From Nodosilinea sp. FACHB-131 (lineage in GTDB: Bacteria; Cyanobacteriota; Cyanobacteriia; Phormidesmidales; Phormidesmidaceae): DNA of 64,000 bases. The stretch covers positions 434,001 to 498,000 of the forward strand of contig NZ_JACJOF010000027.1 of assembly GCF_014695395.1 (NCBI RefSeq), given 5' to 3'. The notes under the pieces were generated by a model. It had not been told where the DNA came from. It saw nothing but the letters and a program-made list of their open reading frames with translations, and ran no database searches. A program made the translations under genes and the position numbers. The first letter of the stretch is position 1. Each line of letters begins with the position of its first letter. Shown here piece by piece: positions 43,225 to 52,190 of this stretch.

Positions 43225-43390
43225 GGGGGATGCGATCGCACGGATAGTATCTCAACGCTAGATTGCCCACAGAACAAGTTCCCAAACCTTGAGATTTTTT
43301 GATGACGTCAACTAAAGTTCTGGTTCAGAGGCGGCATGATACCGCATGTGCCGTGGCAGTTTATCCATAACCGTCCTCTGCAACGGGATG

Positions 43391-43870
43391 TCATGCCCTT
43401 GGAATATGTGCCGCAATCGTAGCACCACTAAAAGCCGCGTCGTTTGTGATCTCGCGTGTAGCGAAGGAAGGCGGCACGAAACCCCTCGCCGATCGTTCGT
43501 CTGAGAACTCTGCTTCAAATATTGCGAGCTCATGCTGTGGTTCTAGGTAGATGTCCAAAGAACCGCCAGACAATGAATATCTACGCTTGCGGACGCGGTG
43601 ACCTGGAAGGTCAGCGAATTGTGAGTACTCGCTCTCTGTCAGGTAAATGTTGGTTATCGGTTCGGCAAGTGGCGTGCGCTTGCCGTATTTCTTGCCGAGC
43701 TTGAAAACGACCTCGCGTGGCCCGGCAACTCTCCGCAATCGCAGCCGCGAGTCGGAAATATAGAGATCCTCAATCTCACGGTAAGGCAGGGGCGCGAGAT
43801 CTATAGCAGATAGGTCAACGAGCCAGCGACGCTCGACTTCAAGGAGCGTATACTTTGGCATCTCATTCAT
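43391..43870 (-). CDS. CYTH domain protein (triphosphate tunnel fold)
   Basis: 159 residues. The start TLLEVERRWLVDL is a variant of the ExExK signature (E-V-E-R-R), followed by YISDSRLRLRR, REVVFKLGKKYG, NIYLTESEYSQF, HRVRKRRYSL, SLDIYLEP and LAIFEAEFSDE: alternating basic and acidic strands lining a tunnel. CYTH enzymes hydrolyse inorganic or organic triphosphates or make cAMP. The change of the usual lysine to arginine could alter activity. Confidence 0.85.
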   Translation of the reverse strand: MNEMPKYTLLEVERRWLVDLSAIDLAPLPYREIEDLYISDSRLRLRRVAGPREVVFKLGKKYGKRTPLAEPITNIYLTESEYSQFADLPGHRVRKRRYSLSGGSLDIYLEPQHELAIFEAEFSDERSARGFVPPSFATREITNDAAFSGATIAAHIPRA

Positions 43871-44044
43871 GCAATGAACTCAGCGAAGGGGAATAAATAT
43901 GTATTAAGTAGCAAATCTGCGAGATCTTGGGCTACAACATCCGCACGGTAGCGCAATCAGCCAAATCGCAGATGACAGCTCTTGGTTACCGATCGCACCC
44001 TTGCCCCTGGGCACCCTAAACCTCAGAATCAGGGGAAACACAAC

Positions 44045-45571
44045 ATGTTGGCAAGGGTTTGGAGCGCGGCGCTAGTGGGCATCGATGCCCTCAAAGTTGG
44101 GGTCGAAGTCGATATTTCTGGCGGTCTACCCGGCGTAGTTGTCGTAGGTCTGCCTGATACCGCTGTGCAAGAGTCCCGCGAACGGGTCAAGGCCGCGCTT
44201 AAGAACGCTGGCTTTCCCTTCCCCATGCGCAAGGTGGTGATCAACCTCACCCCCGCCGACCTGCGCAAAGAAGGCCCTATTTTTGACTTGCCCATCAGCG
44301 TTGGCATTCTCGCCGCCTCGGAACAGGTGAACACCGACGCCCTCAACGACCTACTGTTTTTGGGAGAAGTATCCCTAGACGGCAGCCTGCGGGCGGTAGC
44401 CGGAGTGTTGCCGATCGCAGCAGCAGCGCAAAAACTCGGTATTCGCTGTCTGGTAGTGCCCGCCGACAACGGGCGCGAGGCCGCCGTGGTGCCAGGGCTG
44501 ACGGTCTACAGCTTCAACCACCTGTCGGAAGTTGCAGATTTCCTCAACAACCCTTCAGGCCATAGCCCGGTGGTCGTTGACACCACACTGATAATGAACT
44601 CCGCTGCAAACGCGCTGGATTTGCGAGACGTCAAAGGCCAGGCCCAGGCTCGCCGTGCTCTAGAGATCGCTGCTGCGGGTGGCCACAATCTTATCTTCGT
44701 GGGGCCTCCTGGAAGTGGTAAAACCATGCTGGCCCGTCGTCTACCCTCTATCCTGCCACCGCTACAGTTTGAAGAAGCCTTGGATGTCACCCAGATTCAC
44801 TCTGTGGCGGGTTTGCTGAAGGAGAAAGGAACTTTGGTGAATACGCGCCCCTTTCGCAGTCCCCATCACTCGGCCTCGGGACCATCCCTGGTCGGCGGTG
44901 GCAGCTACCCCAAGCCGGGAGAGATTTCTTTAGCCCACCGGGGGATCCTTTTCCTAGACGAATTGACCGAGTTTAAGCGCGATGTGCTGGAATATCTGCG
45001 CCAGCCCCTCGAAGATGGCTATGTCACGATTACCCGCACTCGGCAGTCGGTAGTGTTCCCCGCCCAGTTTACGCTGATTGCTAGCACCAACCCTTGCCCC
45101 TGTGGCTTCTACGGTGACTCGGTGCAACCCTGCACCTGTAGCCCCCGCAGCCGCGAAAACTATTGGTCGCGCCTCTCAGGACCCCTGATGGATCGGATTG
45201 ATTTGCAGGTGGTGGTCAGCCGCATCAAACCCGAAGAAATGACCCAGCACCAGCCAGGGGAAGCATCGGAACCGGTGCGCGATCGCGTCCAAGCCGCCCG
45301 CCAGCGCGCCCACGATCGCTTCAAAACCGAGCCTGCCCTACAGTGCAACGCCGATATGCAGAGCCGCCACCTAAAGCACTGGTGCCCGCTGGATGACACC
45401 AGTAAAACTCTGCTAGAAGGAGCCGTGCGCCAGCTAGGCCTCTCGGCCCGCGCCATGGATCGCATCCTCAAAGTCGGCCGCACCATCGCTGATTTGGATG
45501 GCGCTGAGGATCTGCAAACCCACCACATTGCCGAAGCCATCCAGTACCGCACCATCGATCGCATGCAGTGA
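44045..45571 (+). CDS. comM: YifB/ComM family Mg-chelatase-like AAA+ ATPase
   Basis: 508 residues from ATG 44045 (AGGGG upstream; 21 extra upstream codons ignored). MLARVWSAALVGIDALKVGV and GLPGVVVVGLPDTAVQESRE form the N-terminal Lon-like domain. The ATPase has GPPGSGKTMLARRLPSILP (Walker A), RPFRSPHHSASGPSLVGGG, GILFLDELTEFKRDVLEYLR and QFTLIASTNPCPCGFYGD, then the C-terminal helical lid. ComM-type helicases promote branch migration in DNA uptake and recombination. It converges with the HD gene at a 6-base gap. Confidence 0.93.
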   Translation: MLARVWSAALVGIDALKVGVEVDISGGLPGVVVVGLPDTAVQESRERVKAALKNAGFPFPMRKVVINLTPADLRKEGPIFDLPISVGILAASEQVNTDALNDLLFLGEVSLDGSLRAVAGVLPIAAAAQKLGIRCLVVPADNGREAAVVPGLTVYSFNHLSEVADFLNNPSGHSPVVVDTTLIMNSAANALDLRDVKGQAQARRALEIAAAGGHNLIFVGPPGSGKTMLARRLPSILPPLQFEEALDVTQIHSVAGLLKEKGTLVNTRPFRSPHHSASGPSLVGGGSYPKPGEISLAHRGILFLDELTEFKRDVLEYLRQPLEDGYVTITRTRQSVVFPAQFTLIASTNPCPCGFYGDSVQPCTCSPRSRENYWSRLSGPLMDRIDLQVVVSRIKPEEMTQHQPGEASEPVRDRVQAARQRAHDRFKTEPALQCNADMQSRHLKHWCPLDDTSKTLLEGAVRQLGLSARAMDRILKVGRTIADLDGAEDLQTHHIAEAIQYRTIDRMQ

Positions 45572-45577
45572 CGTAAT

Positions 45578-46168
45578 CTATGGCTTGAGATATCCCTTCG
45601 CTACAGACTCTTCAATCACCTCCAATACAAAGGGCCATAGCTCTGGAGCACCGTTTTTCACCGGGGCCATCCGCTGCATTACCTGGGCCCGGCAAATGCC
45701 GTGCTGCTTCCAGGTGCCGCCCTGGGTTTGCCAGTTGTGTAGCAGCGGTTGAATGCGATCAAGGGAGGCTGCAAAGCGGGCGGTGGGAGTAACCTGGGCT
45801 TCAAACTCATCCCACAGATGGCGGAGCTGCTGGGCGATCGCCTCGGGCAGCAGACCAAAGATGCGATCGGCGGCCCGCTGCTCGCGCTCGGCCTTGCCGT
45901 CATGCCCCGCCGCGTCATAGCAAAAGGTGTCACCGGCATCGATTTCCACCAGGTCGTGAATGAGCATCTGGTGAATTGCCCGCTGCATATCCACCTCAGC
46001 GGGAGCGTACTCTGCCAGCACCAGAGCCATCACCGCCAGGTGCCAGGAATGCTCGGCGCTGTTCTCGCGGCGGGAGGCATCCATCAGCTGGGTTTGACGC
46101 AAAACCTGCTTGAGCCGGTCGATTTCGACCACAAAAGCAATTTGTTGCTGGAGTCGTTGGCTGGTCAT
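45578..46168 (-). CDS. HD domain hydrolase, YfbR-like (5'-deoxynucleotidase type)
   Basis: 196 residues from ATG 46168, preferred over the longer 46222 frame because MTSQRLQQQIAFVVEIDRLK is the standard start. Metal-binding residues are present: RRENSAEHSWHLAVMA (His), MLIHDLVEIDAGDT (HD) and a later DRIQPLLHNW with Asp. Such proteins are small HD phosphohydrolases acting on nucleotides. The promoter of the divergent SRP RNA overlaps its start. Confidence 0.85.
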   Translation of the reverse strand: MTSQRLQQQIAFVVEIDRLKQVLRQTQLMDASRRENSAEHSWHLAVMALVLAEYAPAEVDMQRAIHQMLIHDLVEIDAGDTFCYDAAGHDGKAEREQRAADRIFGLLPEAIAQQLRHLWDEFEAQVTPTARFAASLDRIQPLLHNWQTQGGTWKQHGICRAQVMQRMAPVKNGAPELWPFVLEVIEESVAKGYLKP

Positions 46169-46186
46169 AGAGGCAAGTGTTATAGT
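46157..46186 (+). promoter_or_regulatory. Putative promoter of ffs
   Basis: TTGGCT at 46157-46162 and TATAGT at 46181-46186 are separated by 18 bases and lie just before the SRP RNA; the -35 lies over the start of the HD gene. Confidence 0.45.
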
Positions 46187-46192
46187 GGAGAA

Positions 46193-46288
46193 GACTCGGA
46201 CCCATGCGGTCGCAACGCCCAAATCATGTCAGGACCGGAAGGTAGCAGCATTACGGGATGCTTGTGACAGGCGTGGACTCCGGGTCTT
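46193..46288 (+). ncRNA. ffs: Signal recognition particle RNA, small bacterial type (4.5S)
   Basis: The conserved domain IV loop GTCAGGACCGGAAGGTAGCA (46228-46247) with the partner GCATTACGGGATGCTTGTGA and the outer stem GACCC/GGGTC gives the hairpin of the SRP RNA. The closing sequence TTTT at 46287 is the terminator. It binds Ffh and guides membrane-protein targeting. It lies head to head with the HD gene. Confidence 0.93.
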
Positions 46289-46500
46289 TTAGTTTGGCGC
46301 TTAAGTGGAACTTCGCTACACCGTTTAAGCCGCTAGAGTAACGTAAGATTTCTGACTATCCTCATTTTTGCTAGTTTTGCTTAGCCTGGGGCTAGGGGGT
46401 GGGGTTTTCCGCCTGAGACAGCGTGCCATTGCCCCTGGTCATTGGGCCAGCGTCTTCTCTAAGCTGGCAGTGTATACAGAGCAATGGGGAGGCTGCCAAC

Positions 46501-46872
46501 ATGGCTGGTTTTGGAGATTTGGTAAAAAAGGCGTTTTATCTAGGAGTTGGGGTCGCTTCCTACGCGGGTGAGAAAGCGGGCGACACCCTCAAAGATTTGC
46601 GCGAGCAAACCCAGGGCATCGTCAATGAACTGGTGGCGCGGGGCGAAATTACGGCTGAAGAAGCCCAGCGCCTGGTAAATGAGATGGTCAACCGCGCCCA
46701 GGACGGAGCGACTCCCACAACCGAAAACCTTCCGCAGCCTCGGCCCATTGAAATTTTGGATGACGACGCCCCTGTGGCTAACCCCACGGACGCCCAAACC
46801 GCTGCCCTGCGTGAGCAGGTAGCTGCCCTGCGCCAAGAACTAGAAACCCTGAAGCAAAAGTCGAGCAACTAG
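46501..46872 (+). CDS. Phasin-like small protein
   Basis: 123 residues from ATG 46501. MAGFGDLVKKAFYLGVGVAS and GITAEEAQRL-type helices (YAGEKAGDTLKDLREQTQGI, VNELVARGEITAEEAQRLVN) resemble the cyanobacterial proteins annotated as phasin-family or polyhydroxyalkanoate-regulator-like. The C-terminus is a short coiled coil (LREQVAALRQELETLKQKSS). The same-strand gene 4 bases downstream is probably cotranscribed. Real link to polyester granules is uncertain. Confidence 0.7.
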   Translation: MAGFGDLVKKAFYLGVGVASYAGEKAGDTLKDLREQTQGIVNELVARGEITAEEAQRLVNEMVNRAQDGATPTTENLPQPRPIEILDDDAPVANPTDAQTAALREQVAALRQELETLKQKSSN

Positions 46873-46876
46873 CCCT

Positions 46877-47407
46877 ATGGATGACTGGTCTAAGCAATTG
46901 TTTGATGCCTTTGGCAACGCCGTGCAGGATTTTACCCAGCAGATCTCTGAGGACACAGAGCGCTGGCTTGATAACCTGGTCGAACAGCTGGCTAGCGCTT
47001 CTGACGCTCTGGTGCAGACGACCGATCAGTGGGCTGAGCAGGTGCAGGAAGCCATTGACCCCGAAATCGATCGCATTGCAGTCGAGTTCAACCATGTCGT
47101 AGAGCCGCTTCGAGTTACGGTCAATGCTGAGATTGATTATGTAGCTGACGAACTCAATGAGATCTTAGGGCCACTGTTGGCAGGACTATCAGGCATTGAC
47201 CAGTGGTTTGAGGAGGTATCAGGCCCCTTCAACAGCACTGTGGAACCCCTGCTACAGAATTATCCGGTCTGTGTGGGCTGTCGTAATTTCTGCGGCCAGT
47301 CCTATGGCGGCAATACACTGGTGTGCGCTATGCACCCCTATGGCCCTGAAGAAGAACGTCAGTGCTCCGACTGGGAATCCGTTTGGCCGGAGCCGAAAGA
47401 TCAGTAG
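46877..47407 (+). CDS. Cyanobacterial protein with C-terminal cysteine motif
   Basis: 176 residues. The N-terminal two thirds is an amphipathic helix array (FGNAVQDFTQQISEDTERWL, QTTDQWAEQVQEAIDPEIDR). The C-terminus has conserved-looking cysteines: PVCVGCRNFCGQSYGGNTLV, CAMHPYGPEE and QCSDWE, a pattern known from short cyanobacterial domains and probably metal-binding. It starts 4 bases after the phasin-like gene. No function established. Confidence 0.7.
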   Translation: MDDWSKQLFDAFGNAVQDFTQQISEDTERWLDNLVEQLASASDALVQTTDQWAEQVQEAIDPEIDRIAVEFNHVVEPLRVTVNAEIDYVADELNEILGPLLAGLSGIDQWFEEVSGPFNSTVEPLLQNYPVCVGCRNFCGQSYGGNTLVCAMHPYGPEEERQCSDWESVWPEPKDQ

Positions 47408-47462
47408 GCCAGTAGGCGGGGCTAGGCTAGCGCCCGACTAAGTTGGGTGTGAATAGGCTCTA

Positions 47463-47528
47463 GGGTTCATGGTCTTGGGTATACGGTTCATGGTCTGCCT
47501 TAAACCGAAGACCGTGAACCCTAAACCC
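47463..47528. repeat. Palindromic repeat, GGTTCATGG type
   Basis: GGTTCATGGTCTT occurs twice in direct order at 47465 and 47485 (approximately) and its complement AAGACCGTGAACCC follows, giving arms that can fold. Located between convergent genes. Confidence 0.55.
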
Positions 47529-47572
47529 TCACTAACCTACCGCTGTTAACTTAGCGGACTACTAGGCCTTGC

Positions 47573-48388
47573 CTACCGAGCTATCAGAGGAAAGAAGTGG
47601 CCGACAGGACCCTGCCCTTGGCCAATCGCTAGGGCGTGCTTGAGAGCGTTGGTGACGTAATTTTTGGCATCTTTGACGGCGGTTAGCGGGTCTTTGCCCA
47701 GGGCTAAGTTAGCGGCGATCGCCGCTGATAGCGTGCAGCCGGTGCCGTGGGTATGCTTCGTTTCCACAACCTCGGCCTCTAAAACCACTACCTGGCGCCC
47801 GTCAAACCAGACGTCGGTACTGCGCAGAGCATCTGTCATGCCGCCCCCTTTCACTAGAACGGCTTGGGGGCCAAGCTGGTGGATTTTGCAGGCCGCTGCT
47901 TCCATATCGGCTAGAGTAGTGATCTCTAAACCGCTGAGCAACTGGGCCTCGTAGCGGTTCGGCGTGAGAATGCGGGCTTGGGGGATGAGGTGGCGGGTTA
48001 GGGTGGCGATCGCATCGTCATCAATCAGCTGCGCCCCAGTGCGTGACACCATCACTGGATCCACAACTACTGGAAGTACCTGCGGGAGAGCACCTAAAGC
48101 CTCGGCCACCGCTTGAATAATGCCCTGGTTAAGCAGCATGCCGGTTTTGACTCCCTGCACCGCAATGTCGTTGGTCACTGCTGCAATCTGAGCCGTGACG
48201 GCTTCGGGCGGCAAGGCATCAACCCGTGTCACCCCCAGAGTGTTTTGAGCGGTCACGCAGGTCAGGGCACTGGTGCCGTGGACCAGGTGAAAGGCAAAGG
48301 TGCGCAGGTCGGCCTGAATGCCAGCCCCGCCGCCGCTGTCAGAACCAGCGATGGTTAGGGCCGCAGGCCAGGTAGGCGTCATTGTCAT
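47573..48388 (-). CDS. thiD: Hydroxymethylpyrimidine / phosphomethylpyrimidine kinase
   Basis: 271 residues. ThiD makes HMP-pyrophosphate for thiamine synthesis. ALTIAGSDSGGGAGIQADLR, TFAFHLVHGTSALTCVTAQN, VKTGMLLN, VVDPVMVSRTGAQLIDDDA, LTPNRYEAQLLSG and the anion hole THGTGCTLSAAIAANLALG are all present. It begins 2 bases after the ftsZ stop, so it shares the ftsQ-ftsZ transcript. No thiamine riboswitch is seen before it, consistent with an internal position in an operon. Confidence 0.95.
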   Translation of the reverse strand: MTMTPTWPAALTIAGSDSGGGAGIQADLRTFAFHLVHGTSALTCVTAQNTLGVTRVDALPPEAVTAQIAAVTNDIAVQGVKTGMLLNQGIIQAVAEALGALPQVLPVVVDPVMVSRTGAQLIDDDAIATLTRHLIPQARILTPNRYEAQLLSGLEITTLADMEAAACKIHQLGPQAVLVKGGGMTDALRSTDVWFDGRQVVVLEAEVVETKHTHGTGCTLSAAIAANLALGKDPLTAVKDAKNYVTNALKHALAIGQGQGPVGHFFPLIAR

Positions 48389-48390
48389 GG

Positions 48391-49725
48391 CTAGCGATTG
48401 CCGTTAGGCCGCCGCCGCTGCAGAAACTCGGGGATATCTAGTCCGGCTCCCAAACCGCCGCCACCGCCACTGCTGCTGGCTGGCGGCGCAGCGGGCGGCG
48501 TAGCCAGGGTGCGCTTAAAGGGCGTAACGCGGGCTACCTCAATCTCGGGCTGGACCCCGGCACGGGTGTTAAACCCGGTGGCAATCACCGTGATACAGAC
48601 TTCACCTTGCATGCGCTCGTCAATTACCGCACCAAAGATGATGTTGGCGTTGGGATCCACCCCTTCGTAAATAATCTCGGCGGCTGCATTGACTTCGTGG
48701 AGAGTGAGATCCGACCCGCCGGTAATATTGAACACGGCTCCAGAGGCACCATCAATGGAAGATTCGAGCAGGGGGGAGGAAATAGCGGCGATCGCTGCTT
48801 CCCGCGCCCGTGATTTGCCAGAACCCATGCCAATCCCCATCAGGGCTGTACCCGCGTCGGCCATTATGGCCCGTACATCGGCAAAGTCAACGTTGACTAG
48901 ACCGGGGATTGTAATAATGTCTGAGATACCCTGTACGCCCTGGCGCAGAATGTCGTCGGCAGTGCGAAAGGCCTCTTGCACCGGGGTCTGCTCAGAGATA
49001 ACGGATAGCAGCTTGTCGTTGGGGATGATAATCAGCGTATCGACCCGACCTTGAAGGGCAGCAATGCCCTCATCGGCCTGGTTCATGCGGCGGCGTCCTT
49101 CAAAAGTAAAGGGGCGAGTGACCACGCCAACGGTCAGTGCTCCGGCTTCCTTGGCCACTTCGGCCACAATGGGCGCCGCCCCTGTGCCCGTGCCGCCCCC
49201 CATGCCGGCGGTGATAAATACCAGGTCAGACTCTTCAAGGGCTGCGGCAATTTCTTCCCGAGATTCTTCGGCCGCCTTTTGGCCAATGGCGGGGTTACCC
49301 CCAGCGCCGAGCCCACGGGTCAGCTTTTGACCGATGTGCAGGCTGTTGGTCTGGGTGGTGTTGTCGAGGGCTTGGGCATCGGTGTTGATGGACCAGAACT
49401 CAATCCCCGACAGGCCGCTGCTAATCATGCGGTTGACGGCATTACAGCCACCGCCGCCGACCCCAATTACCTTAATGCGGGCGACGCTGCTGGGCAAAGC
49501 CGTGTTTTTGGTGTACGTTTCTCCGGGCATAGCTCTGGCATTGTGGGGTTGACTGGAGGTAAGCTCGCCGTGGCTAAACGGGTTAGACGGGCCAGCGAAG
49601 GCGGTCACAGCATCAGCCGCTGGAATCAGGTCAGAGGTTGCAGTCTCGGCCTGATGAGTCGAGTAAGACTCGTAGTCAGCGTTGCTGTGGCCAGCACCAT
49701 TGCCGTGGGGGTTGTCGGGGGTCAT
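48391..49725 (-). CDS. ftsZ: Cell division protein FtsZ
   Basis: 444 residues from ATG 49725 (a TTG at 49746 adds 7). A poorly conserved N-terminal extension of about 80 residues precedes the GTPase: [20 protein letters not shown], the tubulin signature [35 protein letters not shown], and the T7 loop [12 protein letters not shown]. The C-terminus ends [16 protein letters not shown], the conserved peptide for FtsZ partners. FtsZ forms the division ring. Downstream thiD follows at 2 bases. Confidence 0.97.
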   Translation of the reverse strand: MTPDNPHGNGAGHSNADYESYSTHQAETATSDLIPAADAVTAFAGPSNPFSHGELTSSQPHNARAMPGETYTKNTALPSSVARIKVIGVGGGGCNAVNRMISSGLSGIEFWSINTDAQALDNTTQTNSLHIGQKLTRGLGAGGNPAIGQKAAEESREEIAAALEESDLVFITAGMGGGTGTGAAPIVAEVAKEAGALTVGVVTRPFTFEGRRRMNQADEGIAALQGRVDTLIIIPNDKLLSVISEQTPVQEAFRTADDILRQGVQGISDIITIPGLVNVDFADVRAIMADAGTALMGIGMGSGKSRAREAAIAAISSPLLESSIDGASGAVFNITGGSDLTLHEVNAAAEIIYEGVDPNANIIFGAVIDERMQGEVCITVIATGFNTRAGVQPEIEVARVTPFKRTLATPPAAPPASSSGGGGGLGAGLDIPEFLQRRRPNGNR

Positions 49726-50039
49726 AGAGTTAGAGGCCGTAGACAATATAATAATTACCCGTACTAGATAACCGAAGATAACACCTAAGCCCTAAAAATC
49801 TAAACCCTGGCTGATGCTAGACAACTATAGAGTACTTCATTGAGAAAAACCAAACTGCCTTGGCAAGTCTTAAACTACTTGATCTAACCATTGAAATAGG
49901 AAAAACGAGCCCCTTTGCGTCAATAGCATCATCCTTTATATATCTCTATTCAGGTGCAGGATGCATATCTATTTAGACGCAGGATGCATATCTATATCAA
50001 ATGCAGGAGCACTCTAGGAAACCAGGGTGCTCCTGCGGT
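49726..50039. other. Intergenic between ftsZ and ftsQ, with repeats
   Basis: 314 bases. GCAGGATGCATATCTAT occurs twice in direct order (about 49957 and 49981) and a hairpin follows at 50003-50036. The ftsZ promoter probably lies here. Confidence 0.5.
50003..50036. terminator. Hairpin downstream of ftsQ
   Basis: GCAGGAGCAC and GTGCTCCTGC form a 10-bp stem with a 14-base loop, beginning 4 bases after the ftsQ stop. No T run follows on the minus strand, so termination or RNA processing is uncertain. Confidence 0.45.
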
Positions 50040-50900
50040 TTATGGGCTGGCGTTAGCGTCTGTCTGCGCAGGGCTTGCCGTTGGAGCGGCGGTGTCGACT
50101 ATGGCGATCGAGGGCGCGTCGGGATTGCTGAGGTCGATGCGGGCTACCTCAGAATCGGTCAACTGACCGGGCAGGTTGCGCATTTTGTCGAGGGTAGCCA
50201 GCTGCTGCTCTAGTTCAGGACTGTAAGGACCTAGGTAGACCGTGCCCAGGGCCGTCTCAAGCACCAGGTTGTTGGGGTCGTGCCAGTCGATTTCGGTAAT
50301 GGCTACTGGGCTACCGACGATGGTTTCATAAATCTGCGGCCAGTAGCGTTGGTAGTGGGGCTGAATGCCTCGCAGCTGGAGAGTGGGCAGCTGCGGTGAG
50401 GCGCTGCCTAAACCAAAGCTAGCTAAGGGCATCCAGGCTCCGTGGGCGTCGAGAAACCCAGCCTGAAGATATTGAGTGTCGCTACCGTCGGCCTTACCCA
50501 CGGGCAGCACTACCGCTACGGGCATCCGCTCCTGCACCTTGACATTGAGGCGCGGCGGCAGCAGCTGCCGGGTGACTTCTGCGGTGGTAATGGGGGCGCG
50601 ATCGCGCAGCTGTCGGGCCAGCACCTCCGGCTCCACCTTCATCAGGGATTGGGGATAGGACAGCGGCATCAGGCTCTGCACCATTTCGTCGCTGAGCAGT
50701 TCGTTGCCCGTCACGTTAATTTGAGCGGGACTAGTAATTAGCCATACCGGGCGTGTGGCCCCCCAAAAAATGGCGGCTGTCAGCCCCGAGAGCGCCCAAA
50801 ATCGCCAAAGTGCCTGGCTGATAGAAACGCGCCGCCGCCGCCGGAGGCTTTTTCGCCGGGTCTTGAGTTCGTCGCGGGACAGGGAAGAAACACGGGTCAT
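50040..50900 (-). CDS. ftsQ: Cell division protein FtsQ
   Basis: 286 residues from ATG 50900 (a TTG at 50957 adds 19). A highly basic cytoplasmic tail (RDELKTRRKSLRRRRRVSIS) precedes one membrane helix (ALSGLTAAIFWGAT), then a POTRA domain (PAQINVTGNELLSDEMVQSL, PQSLMKVEPEVLARQLRDRA, PITTAEVTRQLLPPRLNVKV, QERMPVAVV) and the FtsQ domain. FtsQ recruits late division proteins. A minus-strand cluster with ORF142 upstream and ftsZ downstream is typical for cyanobacteria. Confidence 0.9.
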   Translation of the reverse strand: MTRVSSLSRDELKTRRKSLRRRRRVSISQALWRFWALSGLTAAIFWGATRPVWLITSPAQINVTGNELLSDEMVQSLMPLSYPQSLMKVEPEVLARQLRDRAPITTAEVTRQLLPPRLNVKVQERMPVAVVLPVGKADGSDTQYLQAGFLDAHGAWMPLASFGLGSASPQLPTLQLRGIQPHYQRYWPQIYETIVGSPVAITEIDWHDPNNLVLETALGTVYLGPYSPELEQQLATLDKMRNLPGQLTDSEVARIDLSNPDAPSIAIVDTAAPTASPAQTDANASP

Positions 50901-50999
50901 GGCATCGGGGGTGAGGGCTAGAGAGCCCGGCGATCGGATCTGCCGTAAACGGCTCAAGGGTTAGAAAGGGCTAAAACCCTTGTCAACGCCAAGCTGCCG

Positions 51000-51428
51000 T
51001 TAAGCTGATGCCGATTTTAACGCCTGAAGAGATTGATGCAACGCTTTTTCCCAGCGGCGGGCTAAATCCCCGTCGGTAAAGGGAATCCGGTAGGTTTCGC
51101 CGTTGGCAGTGGCCAGAGCTAACTCTACTGATTTGCCGGTGGGGCTAGTCTGGTCGGCGGGCACGGTTTTGCCATTGATTTCGAGTTGGAGGGTGGTCAC
51201 CTGCTGAAGCGACAGCGTGGTGAGGTCGATGGGTCCCTGGCGGGTGGGGCGGCCCCAGGTGAGTTCATCGCCCCGCTGCCCAAGCATCGAGCGAATGTCG
51301 TATTTGCTGCGATCGAACTCGGTAGCCCAAGCTTCGTAGGCCTGCACCTTTTGAAACTCGTGCCAGCCCGCCCAGGCTAAGCCAATAAATACCGCCAGCA
51401 GGGGCAGCCACAGAAGTCCTCGTTCCAT
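51000..51428 (-). CDS. Membrane-anchored protein of unknown function upstream of ftsQ
   Basis: 142 residues: an N-terminal membrane helix (MERGLLWLPLLAVFIGLAWA) and a small extracytoplasmic domain (YDIRSMLGQRGDELTWGRPT, TLSLQQVTTLQLEINGKTVP, GETYRIPFTDGDLARRWE). It precedes ftsQ in the same orientation with about 100 bases between coding regions. No family recognised; gene context suggests an envelope role. Confidence 0.65.
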   Translation of the reverse strand: MERGLLWLPLLAVFIGLAWAGWHEFQKVQAYEAWATEFDRSKYDIRSMLGQRGDELTWGRPTRQGPIDLTTLSLQQVTTLQLEINGKTVPADQTSPTGKSVELALATANGETYRIPFTDGDLARRWEKALHQSLQALKSASA

Positions 51429-51676
51429 AAGATTGTGTTTACCTTGCGGGTTAGCAGTCAGCTAAACAGGTTTGGGGGTGGCTCCGGTTGAGATTAGATC
51501 ACCCGATAATTTAGGAGTTAGAGCAGTAACCCCTAGCGTCTAACGCTTCAATCTCCCTAGCTCAGCCGTGAGCACCTATCCTATAAATTGTAAAGTCTTG
51601 CAACGGCTACCGACAGAACTTCCTGGCTCCATGAAAAAGTAGGCCTAGGCAATTGATTTGCCATTCCACTGCATTT

Positions 51677-51952
51677 ATGGAGGCTGGTACATTGGCATTC
51701 CTACCAATTTTAGCTGCGGTTCCGCATACGCCCGACTGGAGCCCTAAGGTGGCCGTCGTGATGATTCTCTGCAATATCTTGGCCCTTGTCATTGGCAGAC
51801 TCAGGATTAAATACCCCAGTGCACCGCCGGCAATGCCCGGCGGTGCACTGTTTGGCAACCTTGGCCTGCCGGCAGTGCTGGCCAGCGCCAGCTTTGGCCA
51901 CCTGATTGGCACTGGGGTAATTTTAGGCCTAGCGAATCTGGGTGTCCTTTAG
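51677..51952 (+). CDS. psaK: Photosystem I reaction centre subunit PsaK
   Basis: 91 residues from ATG 51677 (an ATG at 51653 would add 8). Two membrane helices: VAVVMILCNILALVIGRLRI and SFGHLIGTGVILGLANLG; the connecting loop (KYPSAPPAMPGGALFGNLGL) and the end FGHxxGxGxILGL are PsaK signatures. The subunit sits at the edge of the trimer-facing PSI core. No strong Shine-Dalgarno is visible. A terminator follows at once. Confidence 0.95.
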   Translation: MEAGTLAFLPILAAVPHTPDWSPKVAVVMILCNILALVIGRLRIKYPSAPPAMPGGALFGNLGLPAVLASASFGHLIGTGVILGLANLGVL

Positions 51953-51976
51953 TCCAGATTGGGTTTAGCGTTTTAA

Positions 51977-52017
51977 TCCCCAGGAAGGTTACTTAACTTT
52001 CTTGGGGATTTGTTTTA
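51977..52017 (+). terminator. Intrinsic terminator of psaK
   Basis: TCCCCAGGAAGGTT and ACTTTCTTGGGGA form a strong stem followed by TTTGTTTT. Confidence 0.85.
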
Positions 52018-52190
52018 TGGCTAGGCAAGCTCACTGTGGGCAGTGATAGAGAGATTTAAAGGTCGGTGCAAAGCGTGCGATCGCCCTCGACAACCCTGCT
52101 ATTGGTGTGCCGATAAGTGGCCCAAGCGCAATCATTGCCAAGAGCCGGGTTCGATAGTCTTAGCGGTTTGCTGCTGGCTACGTTGACGGT